A DNA stretch of 64,000 nt from Rugamonas rubra (lineage in GTDB: Bacteria > Pseudomonadota > Gammaproteobacteria > Burkholderiales > Burkholderiaceae_D): the NCBI RefSeq assembly GCF_900114705.1, contig NZ_FOTW01000015.1:1-64000 (forward strand). The letters run 5' to 3'. The notes under the pieces are model-generated. The model worked only from the letters and a program-made list of their open reading frames with translations. It was not told where the DNA came from and did not search any database. Positions 14,695 to 23,319 of the stretch are shown here, piece by piece. The stretch's first letter is position 1. Each line of letters starts with the position of its first letter. The position numbers and the translations under genes are program-made.

Positions 14695-17280
14695 ATGCTC
14701 CAAGAATATCGCCAACACGTCGCCGAACGCGCAGCCCTCGGTATCCCCGCGCTGCCTTTGTCCGCCCAACAAACCGAACAGCTGGTCGCCCTGCTGAAGA
14801 ACCCGCCTGAAGGCGAGGGCGCGTTCCTGGTCGATCTGTTGACCTACCGCGTTTCCGCCGGTGTCGACGACGCCGCCAAGGTCAAGGCCGAGTTCCTGGA
14901 CCTGGTCGCCAAGGGCAAGATCGCCTGCGCGCTGGTCTCGCGCGCCAGCGCCACCCACCTGTTGGGCACCATGCTGGGCGGCTTCAACGTCAAGCCGATG
15001 ATCGACCTGCTGGCCGACGCCGAAGTCGGCGCCGTCGCCGCCGAAGGCTTGAAGAAGACCCTGCTGGTGTTCGACTTCTTCCACGACGTCAAGGAACTGG
15101 CCGACAAGGGCAACGCCAACGCCAAGGGCGTGTTGCAATCGTGGGCCGACGCAGAGTGGTTCACCTCGCGTCCGGAAGTACCGCAAAGCCAGACCCTGAC
15201 CGTGTTCAAGGTCACCGGCGAAACCAACACCGACGATCTGTCGCCGGCACCCGACGCCACCACCCGTCCGGACATCCCGCTGCACGCCCTGGCGATGCTG
15301 AAAAACCCGCGTCCAGGCATCGAAGCTGACGAGCCGGGCAAGGTCGGTCCGATCAAACAACTGGAAGCGCTGCGCGCCAAGGGCCACCTGATCGCCTACG
15401 TCGGCGACGTGGTCGGCACCGGTTCCTCGCGCAAGTCGGCCACCAACTCCGTGTTGTGGTTCACCGGCGAGGACATTCCTTTCATCCCGAACAAGCGTTT
15501 CGGCGGCTTCTGCCTGGGCAACAAGATCGCGCCGATCTTCTACAACACGATGGAGGACGCCGGCGCGCTGCCGATCGAACTCGACGTGAACCAGATGAAC
15601 ATGGGCGACGTGATCGAACTGCGTCCATACGAAGGCAAGGCGCTGAAGGATGGCGTGGTCATTTCCGAATTCACCGTCAAGTCCGACGTGATCTTCGACG
15701 AAGTGCGCGCCGGCGGCCGGATTCCGCTGATCATCGGCCGTGGCCTGACCAGCAAGGCGCGCGAAGCGCTGGGTCTGCCGCCATCGACCCTGTTCCGCCT
15801 GCCGACCAACGTCGCCGCCTCGACCAAGGGCTTCACCCTGGCGCAGAAGATGGTCGGCCGCGCCTGCGGTCTGCCTGAAGGCCAGGGCGTGCGTCCGGGC
15901 ACCTACTGCGAACCGAAGATGACCACCGTCGGCTCGCAGGACACCACCGGCCCGATGACCCGCGACGAGCTGAAGGATCTGGCTTGCCTGGGCTTCTCGG
16001 CCGACATGGTGATGCAGTCGTTCTGCCACACCGCCGCCTATCCGAAGAAGGTCGACGTCATCACCCACCAGACCCTGCCGCGCTTCATCTCGACCCGTGG
16101 CGGCGTCTCGCTGCGTCCGGGCGACGGCGTGATCCACTCCTGGCTGAACCGTCTGCTGCTGCCCGACACCGTCGGCACCGGCGGCGACTCGCACACCCGC
16201 TTCCCGATCGGCATCTCGTTCCCGGCCGGTTCCGGCCTGGTCGCCTTCGCCGCCGCCACCGGCGTGATGCCGCTGGACATGCCGGAATCGATCCTGGTGC
16301 GCTTCAAGGGCACCATGCAGCCGGGCGTCACGCTGCGCGACCTGGTCAACGCGATTCCGCTGTACGCCATCCGCCAGGGTCTGCTGACGGTCGAGAAACA
16401 GGGCAAGAAGAACGTGTTCTCCGGCCGCATCCTGGAAATCGAAGGCCTGCCGAACCTGAAGGTCGAACAAGCCTTCGAGCTGTCCGACGCCTCGGCCGAG
16501 CGCTCCGCCGCCGGTTGCACGGTGCACCTGGACAAGGCGCCGATCATCGAATACATGACCTCGAACATCACGCTGATGAAGTGGATGATCGCCAACGGCT
16601 ACGAAGACAAACGCACCCTGGCGCGCCGCATCGCCGCGATGGAAGCCTGGCTGGCCGATCCTAAGCTGCTGGCGCCGGATGCCGACGCGGAGTACGCCAC
16701 CGTCATCGAAATCGACCTGGCCGACATCCACGAGCCTATCGTCGCCTGCCCGAACGATCCGGACGACGTCAAGATGCTGTCCGAAGTGGCCGGCGCGAAA
16801 ATCGACGAAGTCTTCGTCGGTTCGTGCATGACCAACATCGGCCACTTCCGCGCCGCCTCGACACTGCTCGAAGGCAAGACCGACATTCCGGTCCGCCTGT
16901 GGATCGCGCCGCCGACCAAGATGGACCAGCAGCAGTTGATGGCCGAAGGCCACTACGGCACGCTGGGCCGCACCGGCGCGCGCATGGAGCTGCCGGGCTG
17001 CTCGCTGTGCATGGGCAACCAGGCGCAGGTGCGCAAGGGTTCGACCGCGATGTCGACCTCGACCCGCAACTTCCCCAACCGTCTGGGTCTGGACACCCAG
17101 GTCTACCTCGGCTCGGCCGAGTTGGCCTCGGTCTGCGCGATGCTGGGTCGTATTCCGACCAAGGAAGAGTACATGGCCAACATCGGCACGCTGGACAAGA
17201 ACGCCGCCGACGTCTACCGCTACATGAATTTCGACAAGATCAAGGAATTCAGCGACGTCGCCGACACCGTCAGCTTGTAA
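14695..17280 (+). CDS. acnB: Aconitate hydratase B (bifunctional aconitase / 2-methylisocitrate dehydratase)
   Basis: AcnB isomerises citrate to isocitrate through cis-aconitate in the TCA cycle, and AcnB enzymes also hydrate 2-methyl-cis-aconitate. The 861-residue product matches the usual length (about 865). In order it has the N-terminal HEAT-like domain unique to AcnB ([20 protein letters not shown]), the swivel domain ([36 protein letters not shown]), and the catalytic domains with [23 protein letters not shown], and the three [4Fe-4S] ligands in VGSCMTNIG and GCSLCMGNQ. The start is the ATG at 14695, where homology begins; an open frame extends upstream to 14578 but is not family-like. 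It is a single-gene unit with a leader hairpin and a strong terminator. Confidence 0.97.
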   Translation: MLQEYRQHVAERAALGIPALPLSAQQTEQLVALLKNPPEGEGAFLVDLLTYRVSAGVDDAAKVKAEFLDLVAKGKIACALVSRASATHLLGTMLGGFNVKPMIDLLADAEVGAVAAEGLKKTLLVFDFFHDVKELADKGNANAKGVLQSWADAEWFTSRPEVPQSQTLTVFKVTGETNTDDLSPAPDATTRPDIPLHALAMLKNPRPGIEADEPGKVGPIKQLEALRAKGHLIAYVGDVVGTGSSRKSATNSVLWFTGEDIPFIPNKRFGGFCLGNKIAPIFYNTMEDAGALPIELDVNQMNMGDVIELRPYEGKALKDGVVISEFTVKSDVIFDEVRAGGRIPLIIGRGLTSKAREALGLPPSTLFRLPTNVAASTKGFTLAQKMVGRACGLPEGQGVRPGTYCEPKMTTVGSQDTTGPMTRDELKDLACLGFSADMVMQSFCHTAAYPKKVDVITHQTLPRFISTRGGVSLRPGDGVIHSWLNRLLLPDTVGTGGDSHTRFPIGISFPAGSGLVAFAAATGVMPLDMPESILVRFKGTMQPGVTLRDLVNAIPLYAIRQGLLTVEKQGKKNVFSGRILEIEGLPNLKVEQAFELSDASAERSAAGCTVHLDKAPIIEYMTSNITLMKWMIANGYEDKRTLARRIAAMEAWLADPKLLAPDADAEYATVIEIDLADIHEPIVACPNDPDDVKMLSEVAGAKIDEVFVGSCMTNIGHFRAASTLLEGKTDIPVRLWIAPPTKMDQQQLMAEGHYGTLGRTGARMELPGCSLCMGNQAQVRKGSTAMSTSTRNFPNRLGLDTQVYLGSAELASVCAMLGRIPTKEEYMANIGTLDKNAADVYRYMNFDKIKEFSDVADTVSL

Positions 17281-17322
17281 TTGAAGGCGCCGGCGCGTTA
17301 GCGTCGTCGCGCCTCGCCTGAG

Positions 17323-17361
17323 ATCCCCGCCGCGTGCACTACGCGGCGGGGATTTTTTTTT
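17323..17361 (+). terminator. Rho-independent terminator of acnB
   Basis: ATCCCCGCCGCG (17323-17334) pairs perfectly with CGCGGCGGGGAT (17342-17353) around a 7-nt loop and runs into an unbroken T-tract through 17361. It lies 43 nt after the acnB stop and also separates it from the converging operon, whose last stop is at 17377. Confidence 0.95.
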
Positions 17362-17376
17362 GCGCGCGCCAACAAC

Positions 17377-18297
17377 TCAGGCCAGCTCGGCCTTCAGGCT
17401 GCCCTGGTGCAGCGCGCGGGAAACCGGGCAATGCAACTCCAGCTCCTGCTCCGCGTAGCCGCGTTGCATCAGGCCGTACCAGCCCCGGCCGAAGCGCGGC
17501 ACGACACCGGCGTAGGCGAAGCCGGCCCGGTGCAACTCCTCCATGGCGGCCGGGGCGCGCCCATCCAGCGCCAGCTTGACATAGGTCAGGCGCCCGCTCG
17601 GCATGTGGGCGACCTCGGACAGCTGCTCCTTGCTCGGCTGGTTCAAGCTCACCTCTATCCTTTGCTCGTGGCTGGCCACCACGATGGCCGGCCCTGGCGC
17701 GGCGGGGACGGCGGCCCGGGTGCCGAAGTGCCGTTCCATCGGCGCGATCCAGTCACGGCATGCCGGTGGCCATGGCAGCGATGGCAGCGGGCTCGCCTGC
17801 AGCGGCAGGCAGCCCAGCACGATGCTTTCCCGCCCCGTGCTGGCGAACGGCGAGGCGACGTAGTCGAGCAGCAGGCCGACGGTGTGGAAGCCCAGCGTCT
17901 GCGCCAGGCGCTGGCTTTGCCCGTGCGAGGACACCTGCTTGATGGTCACGCAGCGCAAACCCTGCTTGCCGGCCAGCTGGCACAGATGGCGCCCCAGGAT
18001 GGTGGCGATGCCCAGGCCGCGCGCGCTCGGGTGGACCACGTTGAGCGCCAACTCGGCGCAGTCGGGCGTATCCGGATGGCGCCACAGGACGGCGTGGCCG
18101 ACTATCGCGCCGTCGACGCAGGCGACGGAGGATTGCCAGAGTTGCTGCTCGTTGTTGTGGTGGATCATCGACGGCAGGTAGACGTCCGGATACACATAGC
18201 GGTCGCCGTACACGGCGCGGAACAAGGCGCTGACACTTGCGGCGTCGTCCGCCGCGAAGTCGCGGATGGACACGCTGGCTGGCTTGGCCGGGCTCAT
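17377..18297 (-). CDS. GNAT-family acyltransferase, last gene of the LuxE/LuxC operon
   Basis: The 306-residue protein opens with a GNAT domain (about 8-155): IRDFAADDAASVSALFRAVYG, then AELALNVVHPSARGLGIATI, which holds the acyl-CoA-binding R-G-x-G-x-A/I loop, then a terminal GFHTVGLLLDYV. The second half (about 170-306) is a weaker GNAT-like or substrate-recognition domain (LTYVKLALDGRAPAAMEELH, GFAYAGVVPRFG). It probably transfers an acyl group from CoA or an acyl-protein to an amine. The ATG at 18297-18295 overlaps the stop of the preceding ligase gene (ATGA), indicating translational coupling, so it very likely works on the same pathway. The substrate is unknown. Confidence 0.78.
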   Translation of the reverse strand: MSPAKPASVSIRDFAADDAASVSALFRAVYGDRYVYPDVYLPSMIHHNNEQQLWQSSVACVDGAIVGHAVLWRHPDTPDCAELALNVVHPSARGLGIATILGRHLCQLAGKQGLRCVTIKQVSSHGQSQRLAQTLGFHTVGLLLDYVASPFASTGRESIVLGCLPLQASPLPSLPWPPACRDWIAPMERHFGTRAAVPAAPGPAIVVASHEQRIEVSLNQPSKEQLSEVAHMPSGRLTYVKLALDGRAPAAMEELHRAGFAYAGVVPRFGRGWYGLMQRGYAEQELELHCPVSRALHQGSLKAELA

Positions 18298-19571
18298 GTC
18301 GAACACTCCGCGGCGGCGGCATAGTCGCGCTGGTCGACGATGCGCATCAGCTTGCCCGAGCGCGGGTGGAAGCGCGCGCGGGCGAGCGGGCAATGCTCGA
18401 CCCGCAAGCGTAGCTGGCCCTGCTCGATGCCGGCCTGGATCGGCGGCGAGCGCGTCAGCAGGGCGGCGCGCAGCCGATCGGCCACCGCCGTGTCGATGTA
18501 CTGGTCCGCCACCAGCCGCAAGGCCAGCTGGTCGAGGCCGTCGGCGCGGCTGATCGCCAACTGCCACATGATGTTGCCGATCTGTTCCCGCACCAGCGCG
18601 TCTATATCCTCCGGGAACAGGGAAAGCGTGCCGACCCGCACCCGGCGGCCCTGGCTGGCGCGGCCGCGCAGCACGAATTTGCGCTGCGCGCCGCCGGCCG
18701 GCTCGCACCAGGCGGCCAGGTCGCCGGTCGGATAGCGGATCAAGGGCATCAGGCGGCGCTTCAGGTTGGTCACCACCAGCATGCCGCTCTGGCCGGCGCC
18801 GTCTATCGCCAGCCCGCTGGCCTCGTCGACGATCTCGACGATGGTCTCGTCGTCGAAGACGCGGTGTTCGCCCAGGGCGCAATCGGGCGTGCTGGCCCCC
18901 ACCAGGCCGGAGTCGACGCCGGCGCAGCCGATCGAGGCGAAGATCGCGTTGGGGAAGGTCTGTTTCAGCAGGGTGATTTGGTCGGCGAACAGGCTTTCAC
19001 CGCCGTACAGCACGGTGCTCACGCCTGGCAAGACCAGTTCGTTGGCGGCCAGGTGGCCGGCGAAGCGCATCAGCTGGGCCGGCACGCAGGCCAGCACGTT
19101 GATCTGGTGCACCTTGACGGCCTGCGCCAGGGCGGCCAGCTCCATCGCCCCGGTGAAGGGATACTCGCAGATCGGCACGGGCGATTCGGCCAGCGCGCTG
19201 TGGATGAACAGGAAGCTGGTGTACAGGTCGCCGGCGAAGAACAGATTGGCGACGCGGTCGCCGGCGCGCAGGCGGGTGCCCAGGGCGGCGCCGAAGGCGC
19301 GCACGAAGTCGCTCCATTCGGCCCGGGTATAGACCGACAGTTTGCCGTCGCCGCTGGAGCCGCCGGTCTTGAACACGTGGCCGTCGGTGATGGGGCCGGT
19401 CAATACCGGCCACGACGACAGCGGCATGGAGTGCTGCCAATAGTCGGCCGGGTCGATCAGCGGCAAATCCTGCAACTGCCAGCCGCTGGCCGGCAGCGAG
19501 CGGTACAGCTCGGCGTAAAAGGGGGCGTGCCGGCGCGCGTGGCGCACCAGGTCTTCAATGTGAGAATTCAT
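18294..19571 (-). CDS. PaaK-like AMP-forming ligase (phenylacetate-CoA ligase family)
   Basis: The 425-residue product fits the length of PaaK-type adenylating enzymes, which activate a carboxylate as acyl-AMP and pass it to CoA or a carrier. Motifs: the ATP-binding loop KTGGSSGDGK (68-77); VLYGGESLFADQ; the core IGCAGVDSGLVG; IRYPTGDLAAW with the conserved Asp; and the hinge FVLRGRASQGRRVRVG before a small C-terminal domain. GRASQGRRVRVGTLSLFP is the PaaK C-terminal signature in a modified form. It follows the LuxC-PaaK fusion after 116 nt and overlaps the GNAT gene by 4 nt. I infer that it activates a second acid for the same product. It could instead be a LuxE-like acyl-protein ligase. Confidence 0.75.
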   Translation of the reverse strand: MNSHIEDLVRHARRHAPFYAELYRSLPASGWQLQDLPLIDPADYWQHSMPLSSWPVLTGPITDGHVFKTGGSSGDGKLSVYTRAEWSDFVRAFGAALGTRLRAGDRVANLFFAGDLYTSFLFIHSALAESPVPICEYPFTGAMELAALAQAVKVHQINVLACVPAQLMRFAGHLAANELVLPGVSTVLYGGESLFADQITLLKQTFPNAIFASIGCAGVDSGLVGASTPDCALGEHRVFDDETIVEIVDEASGLAIDGAGQSGMLVVTNLKRRLMPLIRYPTGDLAAWCEPAGGAQRKFVLRGRASQGRRVRVGTLSLFPEDIDALVREQIGNIMWQLAISRADGLDQLALRLVADQYIDTAVADRLRAALLTRSPPIQAGIEQGQLRLRVEHCPLARARFHPRSGKLMRIVDQRDYAAAAECST

Positions 19572-19595
19572 GCTGTGGTTCCTTCAGGTGCGCTG

Positions 19596-19625
19596 GCGGC
19601 GGCGCCGGGGTGCCGGCGCCGCCGC
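19596..19625. other. Intra-operon GC hairpin in the gap before the PaaK-like gene
   Basis: A 13-bp perfect stem (19596-19608 with 19613-19625, arms beginning GCGGCGGCGCCGG) closes a 4-nt loop within the only long gap (116 nt) of the MFS-LuxE-LuxC-PaaK-GNAT operon. It could be an mRNA-processing or stability element that sets lower expression of the last two genes. No T-tract follows on the coding strand. Confidence 0.45.
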
Positions 19626-19639
19626 TACAATCGCTAGGT

Positions 19640-19668
19640 GGTTTGCCTGGGTAAGGCAAACCGTTTTT
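19640..19668 (+). terminator. Terminator-like hairpin pointing against the operon
   Basis: GGTTTGCC (19640-19647) and GGCAAACC (19655-19662) form a perfect 8-bp stem followed on the forward strand by G and five T (19664-19668). The surrounding genes read on the reverse strand, so it could block antisense transcription. In the sense direction it has no T-tract. Confidence 0.4.
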
Positions 19669-19687
19669 CCTCCGAACTTGCGCGGGC

Positions 19688-22141
19688 TCAGCCGCGCGCC
19701 GTGTCGCCGGCCTGCGCGGCGGCCCTGCGCCGGTCCAGCACCAGCGGCGTCTTGCCGCTCTGCGGGTGGCGCGCGAACCGCGTGGCGTCGCTGGCGACCA
19801 TCTCCAGCTCCAGCAAGCCGCACTCGATGACCTGCTCGAGCATCGGATGCAGCAGCATGCGGCCGCGCGCCTGCTCGATGTCGCCCTCGACCCGCGCCTC
19901 GATGCGGTCGCAGCCGTTGGCCGCGTAGTCGATCAGGAACTGGACGGGGGCGCCGATGTGCTCGGCCATCTGGGCCGGGTTGAGGTAGACCGTGCCCACG
20001 CGCATCAGCTGGCCGTGCCGTCCGCACAGTTCGAAGCGCGGCGTGGGCAGCCCGCAGGCGCAGTCGCCCGGCAGCCAGCGGCCCAGGTCGCCCAGCTCGT
20101 AGCGCGCCACCGTTTGTCCCTCGCGCGCGCGCGAGGTGAACAGCAGGCGGCCGACGCCGCCCGCGTCGACGGCACGGTCGTGCTCGGGGTCGACGATTTC
20201 CAGCCACTGCGTGTCGGCCATCAGATGGAACACGCCGTCGGCGCCGGCGGCGCAGGCGTGGCCCAGCGGACCGGCGTCGACCGAGCCGTAGATGGCCGAG
20301 CGGATCAGCGGTATGCCGAAGCTGGCCAAAAACTCGCGCTGGGCGTCGTTCAGGTGCTCGCCGCCCAGCAGGATTTTTTGCACGCCGCCGTATTCGCGCA
20401 GCATGACTTCGTGTTGCACGAACAGCCGGTGGATGGTGCCGGGCATGCCGACCAGGGTGTTGATGTTCTGCTGGACGATGAGGCGCGCGATGTCGCCGCA
20501 ATCCTCGGTGGCCGGGCCGCCCATGGGGAAATGGGTGGCGGACAATTTGTCGAGGATGGTGAAGAAGCTCAACAGGCCGCCGTACAGCTCGCCGCCGTAC
20601 AGTAGGTTGACCACCCGGTCGTGCTGCGGATCGAGGCCGGCGGCGAACAGGCCGTCGGCCGCCGTCCGCATTTGCCGGTGGTAGTCGCGGTAGCTGAAGC
20701 CGGCCAGCTTGGGCTCGCCGCTGCTGCCGCCGCTGCGGAAGAACAGCTGCGCCCGCTCGTTGACGCCGTTGCGTTGGAAGTCGGCCTTGTCCATGATGGC
20801 GCGGTTCGCCAACCCGGCCGGCGCCGGCGGCGGCAGATCCAGCGTGACCACGCGGGCCAGGCTGTCTGCCGGCAGCGTGACGGAGGCCCGCTTGGCCAGC
20901 CGTGCCAGCGCGTACACGCCGTCGTGCGGTTCGCCGTGGTAGCCGTCGTGCATGGCGGCGGGCGGCACCACCCGGCTGACGCCGGCGGCCAGCAGCAGTT
21001 GGCTCAGCTCGGCCAGTTGCCGCGCCGGCGCGACCAGGCCGCAGGTTTGCAACTGGGTGCGCCATGGTTGCAGCGCGGCGACCAGTTGCGCGCGCGGCAG
21101 CGGCCGCAGTTGCACCGTGCGGAACAGCGGCGAGCCGGCCAGCGCGGGTGTGTGGGCCCAGACGACGCGCCAGCCCGGCTCCTGCCAGACCTGGCCGGCG
21201 ATGCCGCCGAAACTCTGGTCCAGGCGGGCGAAGGCCACTTGGGTGGTGATCTCGGCGGCCTCCTGTTCGTTGGGGACCAGCGCCGGCCAGTGCGGCGCGC
21301 GGCGCGCCAGCGCCTGCGCCAGTTGCGCGCCGACGCGGCGCAGCACCTCCGGCTCGTCGCTGTCGACCAGCACGCATTGCGGGCTGGAACAGGCTTGCTG
21401 GTCGAGGCGGCAGACTTCGTCGGCCAGGGCCTCCAGTTGCGCGGCGTCGGCGGCCTCGGCCACCAGGTAGGCAAAACTGATGCGGTGGCCCCAGTCGATC
21501 CAGCGGCAACCGGCCGGCGCCTGCAGGCGGATGGCCGCCAGCGCGCTGGCGCCGCCCCAGGCCGAAATGGCGTCGGCGGGCTTGAACAGAGCGCTCAAAT
21601 CGCCGCTCGGCAGGGGCAGCACGGCCAGATAGTCTGCCAGTGTGCCGCTCAGGTCGTGGCGCAGGAAGGCCGCCAGCAGCGGCGCGGTGCGGCCGTCGTC
21701 GCTGCCGCTGGGGCGCAACCAGTTGACGTTGCCCACCAGCAGGCTTTCGAGCACGGCGAAGAAGGGCAGCAGGGCGGCGTTGGCGGGGGTGATGTGCACC
21801 ACCAGCCCCAGCGGCCGCCAGCTTTCGAACTGCGGCCGGTCGTAGCCGATGCGGCGCAGCGAGAAGGGCGTCTCGCCGAGTTCGCGCGTCAGCTTGGCGG
21901 CGAGCGCGTCGCGTTGGCAAAAGGCGCTCAGCGCGGCGCGGCTGGCGGCATCGATGGCGATCGTGTCGGCCTGGTCCGACGTGTCGGATAACCAGGCGGA
22001 AAACCGTTCGGCGCAGGCGAGTACCGTCTCGACGTCGAAGCGGGCGGCCAGCGTCGCCGGCAGTCGTGCTTGCAGCGCGGCGAGTAGTTCGGTGGCCTCG
22101 GCGCCGGCCGAGGGATGCAGTGTGCCATGGACGAGATACAT
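19688..22141 (-). CDS. LuxC-type acyl reductase fused to a PaaK-like adenylation domain
   Basis: The 817-residue protein joins two enzymes. Residues about 1-412 form a LuxC-like acyl-CoA/acyl-enzyme reductase of the aldehyde dehydrogenase superfamily: PLGLVVHITPANAALLPFF, GNVNWLRPSGSDDG, and the LuxC active-site motif DQQACSSPQ with Cys251 as probable acyl-thioester nucleophile. Residues about 440-817 form a PaaK-like adenylating domain: FRSGGSSGEPK (ATP loop, 468-478), LLYGGELYGG, MPGTIHRL, LLGGEHLN, IYGSVDAGPLGH, YELGDLGRW, and CGLPTPRFELCGRHGQLMRVG. In luminous bacteria LuxC reduces acyl groups supplied through LuxE to aldehydes with NADPH. The fusion suggests that an acid is activated and reduced by one polypeptide. 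It begins 1 nt after the LuxE-like stop. No luciferase genes (luxAB) are near. Confidence 0.88.
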   Translation of the reverse strand: MYLVHGTLHPSAGAEATELLAALQARLPATLAARFDVETVLACAERFSAWLSDTSDQADTIAIDAASRAALSAFCQRDALAAKLTRELGETPFSLRRIGYDRPQFESWRPLGLVVHITPANAALLPFFAVLESLLVGNVNWLRPSGSDDGRTAPLLAAFLRHDLSGTLADYLAVLPLPSGDLSALFKPADAISAWGGASALAAIRLQAPAGCRWIDWGHRISFAYLVAEAADAAQLEALADEVCRLDQQACSSPQCVLVDSDEPEVLRRVGAQLAQALARRAPHWPALVPNEQEAAEITTQVAFARLDQSFGGIAGQVWQEPGWRVVWAHTPALAGSPLFRTVQLRPLPRAQLVAALQPWRTQLQTCGLVAPARQLAELSQLLLAAGVSRVVPPAAMHDGYHGEPHDGVYALARLAKRASVTLPADSLARVVTLDLPPPAPAGLANRAIMDKADFQRNGVNERAQLFFRSGGSSGEPKLAGFSYRDYHRQMRTAADGLFAAGLDPQHDRVVNLLYGGELYGGLLSFFTILDKLSATHFPMGGPATEDCGDIARLIVQQNINTLVGMPGTIHRLFVQHEVMLREYGGVQKILLGGEHLNDAQREFLASFGIPLIRSAIYGSVDAGPLGHACAAGADGVFHLMADTQWLEIVDPEHDRAVDAGGVGRLLFTSRAREGQTVARYELGDLGRWLPGDCACGLPTPRFELCGRHGQLMRVGTVYLNPAQMAEHIGAPVQFLIDYAANGCDRIEARVEGDIEQARGRMLLHPMLEQVIECGLLELEMVASDATRFARHPQSGKTPLVLDRRRAAAQAGDTARG

Positions 22142-22142
22142 A

Positions 22143-23273
22143 TCAGGACTCCTTGATCAATTCGGATGCCGCCAGCGCACAGCTGCGGCTTTTGGTGTTG
22201 CCCGCGCGTCCGTGCAACTCGAACCAATCGGTTGCGATGCCGCAGCCGCAGCTGTGGCCGGGATGCAGGGTGGCCATGTCGCTCACCACGATGCTGTGGG
22301 CCGGCGCGGAGGTGATGAAGGGCGAGACGAAATGCAAAAAACCCCGTTCGGCATAGGCTTGCGTGGCCAGCGTCGCCGGGTGGCGCACGAAGGCGCGGGC
22401 GTAGGACGGCACGTGGAAGCGGTGGCGCGGGCATTCGATGTAGGGCACCGGATGCTCGACGGCGCCGTAGCCGTCGCGGCAGCGCTCGTCCGGAATGCCC
22501 AGTTGCTCGCCCAGGCGCTGGTACAGGGTGGCCTTGGGAATCGACTGGTCGGCATGGGTTTTCCAGCCGCCGCCAAGAAACACCAGCGAGTCGGGATGCA
22601 GTTGCAAGGGCGGCAGGCCCATCTCGCGCATCCGTTCCAGGGTGAACCAGAGGAAGGCCGGGAAGCCGAAGATGCGCACCGGCAGTCCTTCGGCGGCGAA
22701 CTCCTGCAGCGTGCGGATCACGCCGAAGGGGTCGAACTCGTTGCCGTGGCCGTTGTGCCGCAGGGCGTAGGAGACCCTGTTCACCGGCGCGTACTTGCAC
22801 AGGAACTGGTCGGTGTAGGTGGTGCCGACGGTGATGGCGCCGGCCGGCTCGTAGCTGAGCAGCAGGTAGTTGCAGGGCGTGTCGGGGGTGTTCCAGCCGT
22901 AGTGGTCGAAAATGCGGTCGACCATGGCCTGGGCGGCGCCGATGCTGCGCGTATCGTAGCGCATGCGGCTTTTTTGGCCGGTGGTGCCGGACGAGGTCAA
23001 CTCCAGCGCATCCTCACCTGCGCTGCTGAGCAACAAGCGGCGCTTGAAATAGTTGGCGAACAGCGGCGGCAAGGTCGACCAGTCGCTCAATTGCGCCAAG
23101 GCATGCGGGTCCATACCGTTGGCGGCCAGCCACTCGGCGTAGCCGGGCGTTTGCGCGCAATGGTATTCGCTCAGCTCGCGCATGGCGGCATGGAACAGCT
23201 GGTCGCACTCTGGATCGGCGCGGTAGGGCGAGGCGATGGCGCAGAGCGCATCGACATGGGGGAGTGCAGTCAC
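22143..23273 (-). CDS. LuxE-family acyl-protein synthetase
   Basis: The 376-residue product is the length of LuxE, which adenylates a fatty acid and holds it as a thioester for LuxC. Visible motifs are the nucleotide loop LTSSGTTGQKS (92-102), a downstream LLLSYEPAG stretch, FLGGGWKTH, DGYGAVEHPVPYIEC (the conserved YG(A/M)-E core), and the family C-terminus HSCGCGIATDWFELHGRAGNTKSRSCA with its cysteines. The gene ends 1 nt before the LuxC-PaaK fusion, and its start is 46 nt after the MFS gene. Reductase and synthetase are therefore made together, as in lux operons, but here inside a putatively iron-regulated export operon. The acyl substrate is unknown and need not be a fatty acid. Confidence 0.88.
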   Translation of the reverse strand: MTALPHVDALCAIASPYRADPECDQLFHAAMRELSEYHCAQTPGYAEWLAANGMDPHALAQLSDWSTLPPLFANYFKRRLLLSSAGEDALELTSSGTTGQKSRMRYDTRSIGAAQAMVDRIFDHYGWNTPDTPCNYLLLSYEPAGAITVGTTYTDQFLCKYAPVNRVSYALRHNGHGNEFDPFGVIRTLQEFAAEGLPVRIFGFPAFLWFTLERMREMGLPPLQLHPDSLVFLGGGWKTHADQSIPKATLYQRLGEQLGIPDERCRDGYGAVEHPVPYIECPRHRFHVPSYARAFVRHPATLATQAYAERGFLHFVSPFITSAPAHSIVVSDMATLHPGHSCGCGIATDWFELHGRAGNTKSRSCALAASELIKES

Positions 23274-23319
23274 GATAAACTCCTAGGACAGAGGGAACGG
23301 CATCGAGTGGAAAGGGGTG

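Noticed and set aside
19688..23273. A bioluminescence (lux) operon
   Set aside because: No luciferase subunits luxA or luxB, flavin reductase or luxD-like gene is present; only the reductase and synthetase types occur.
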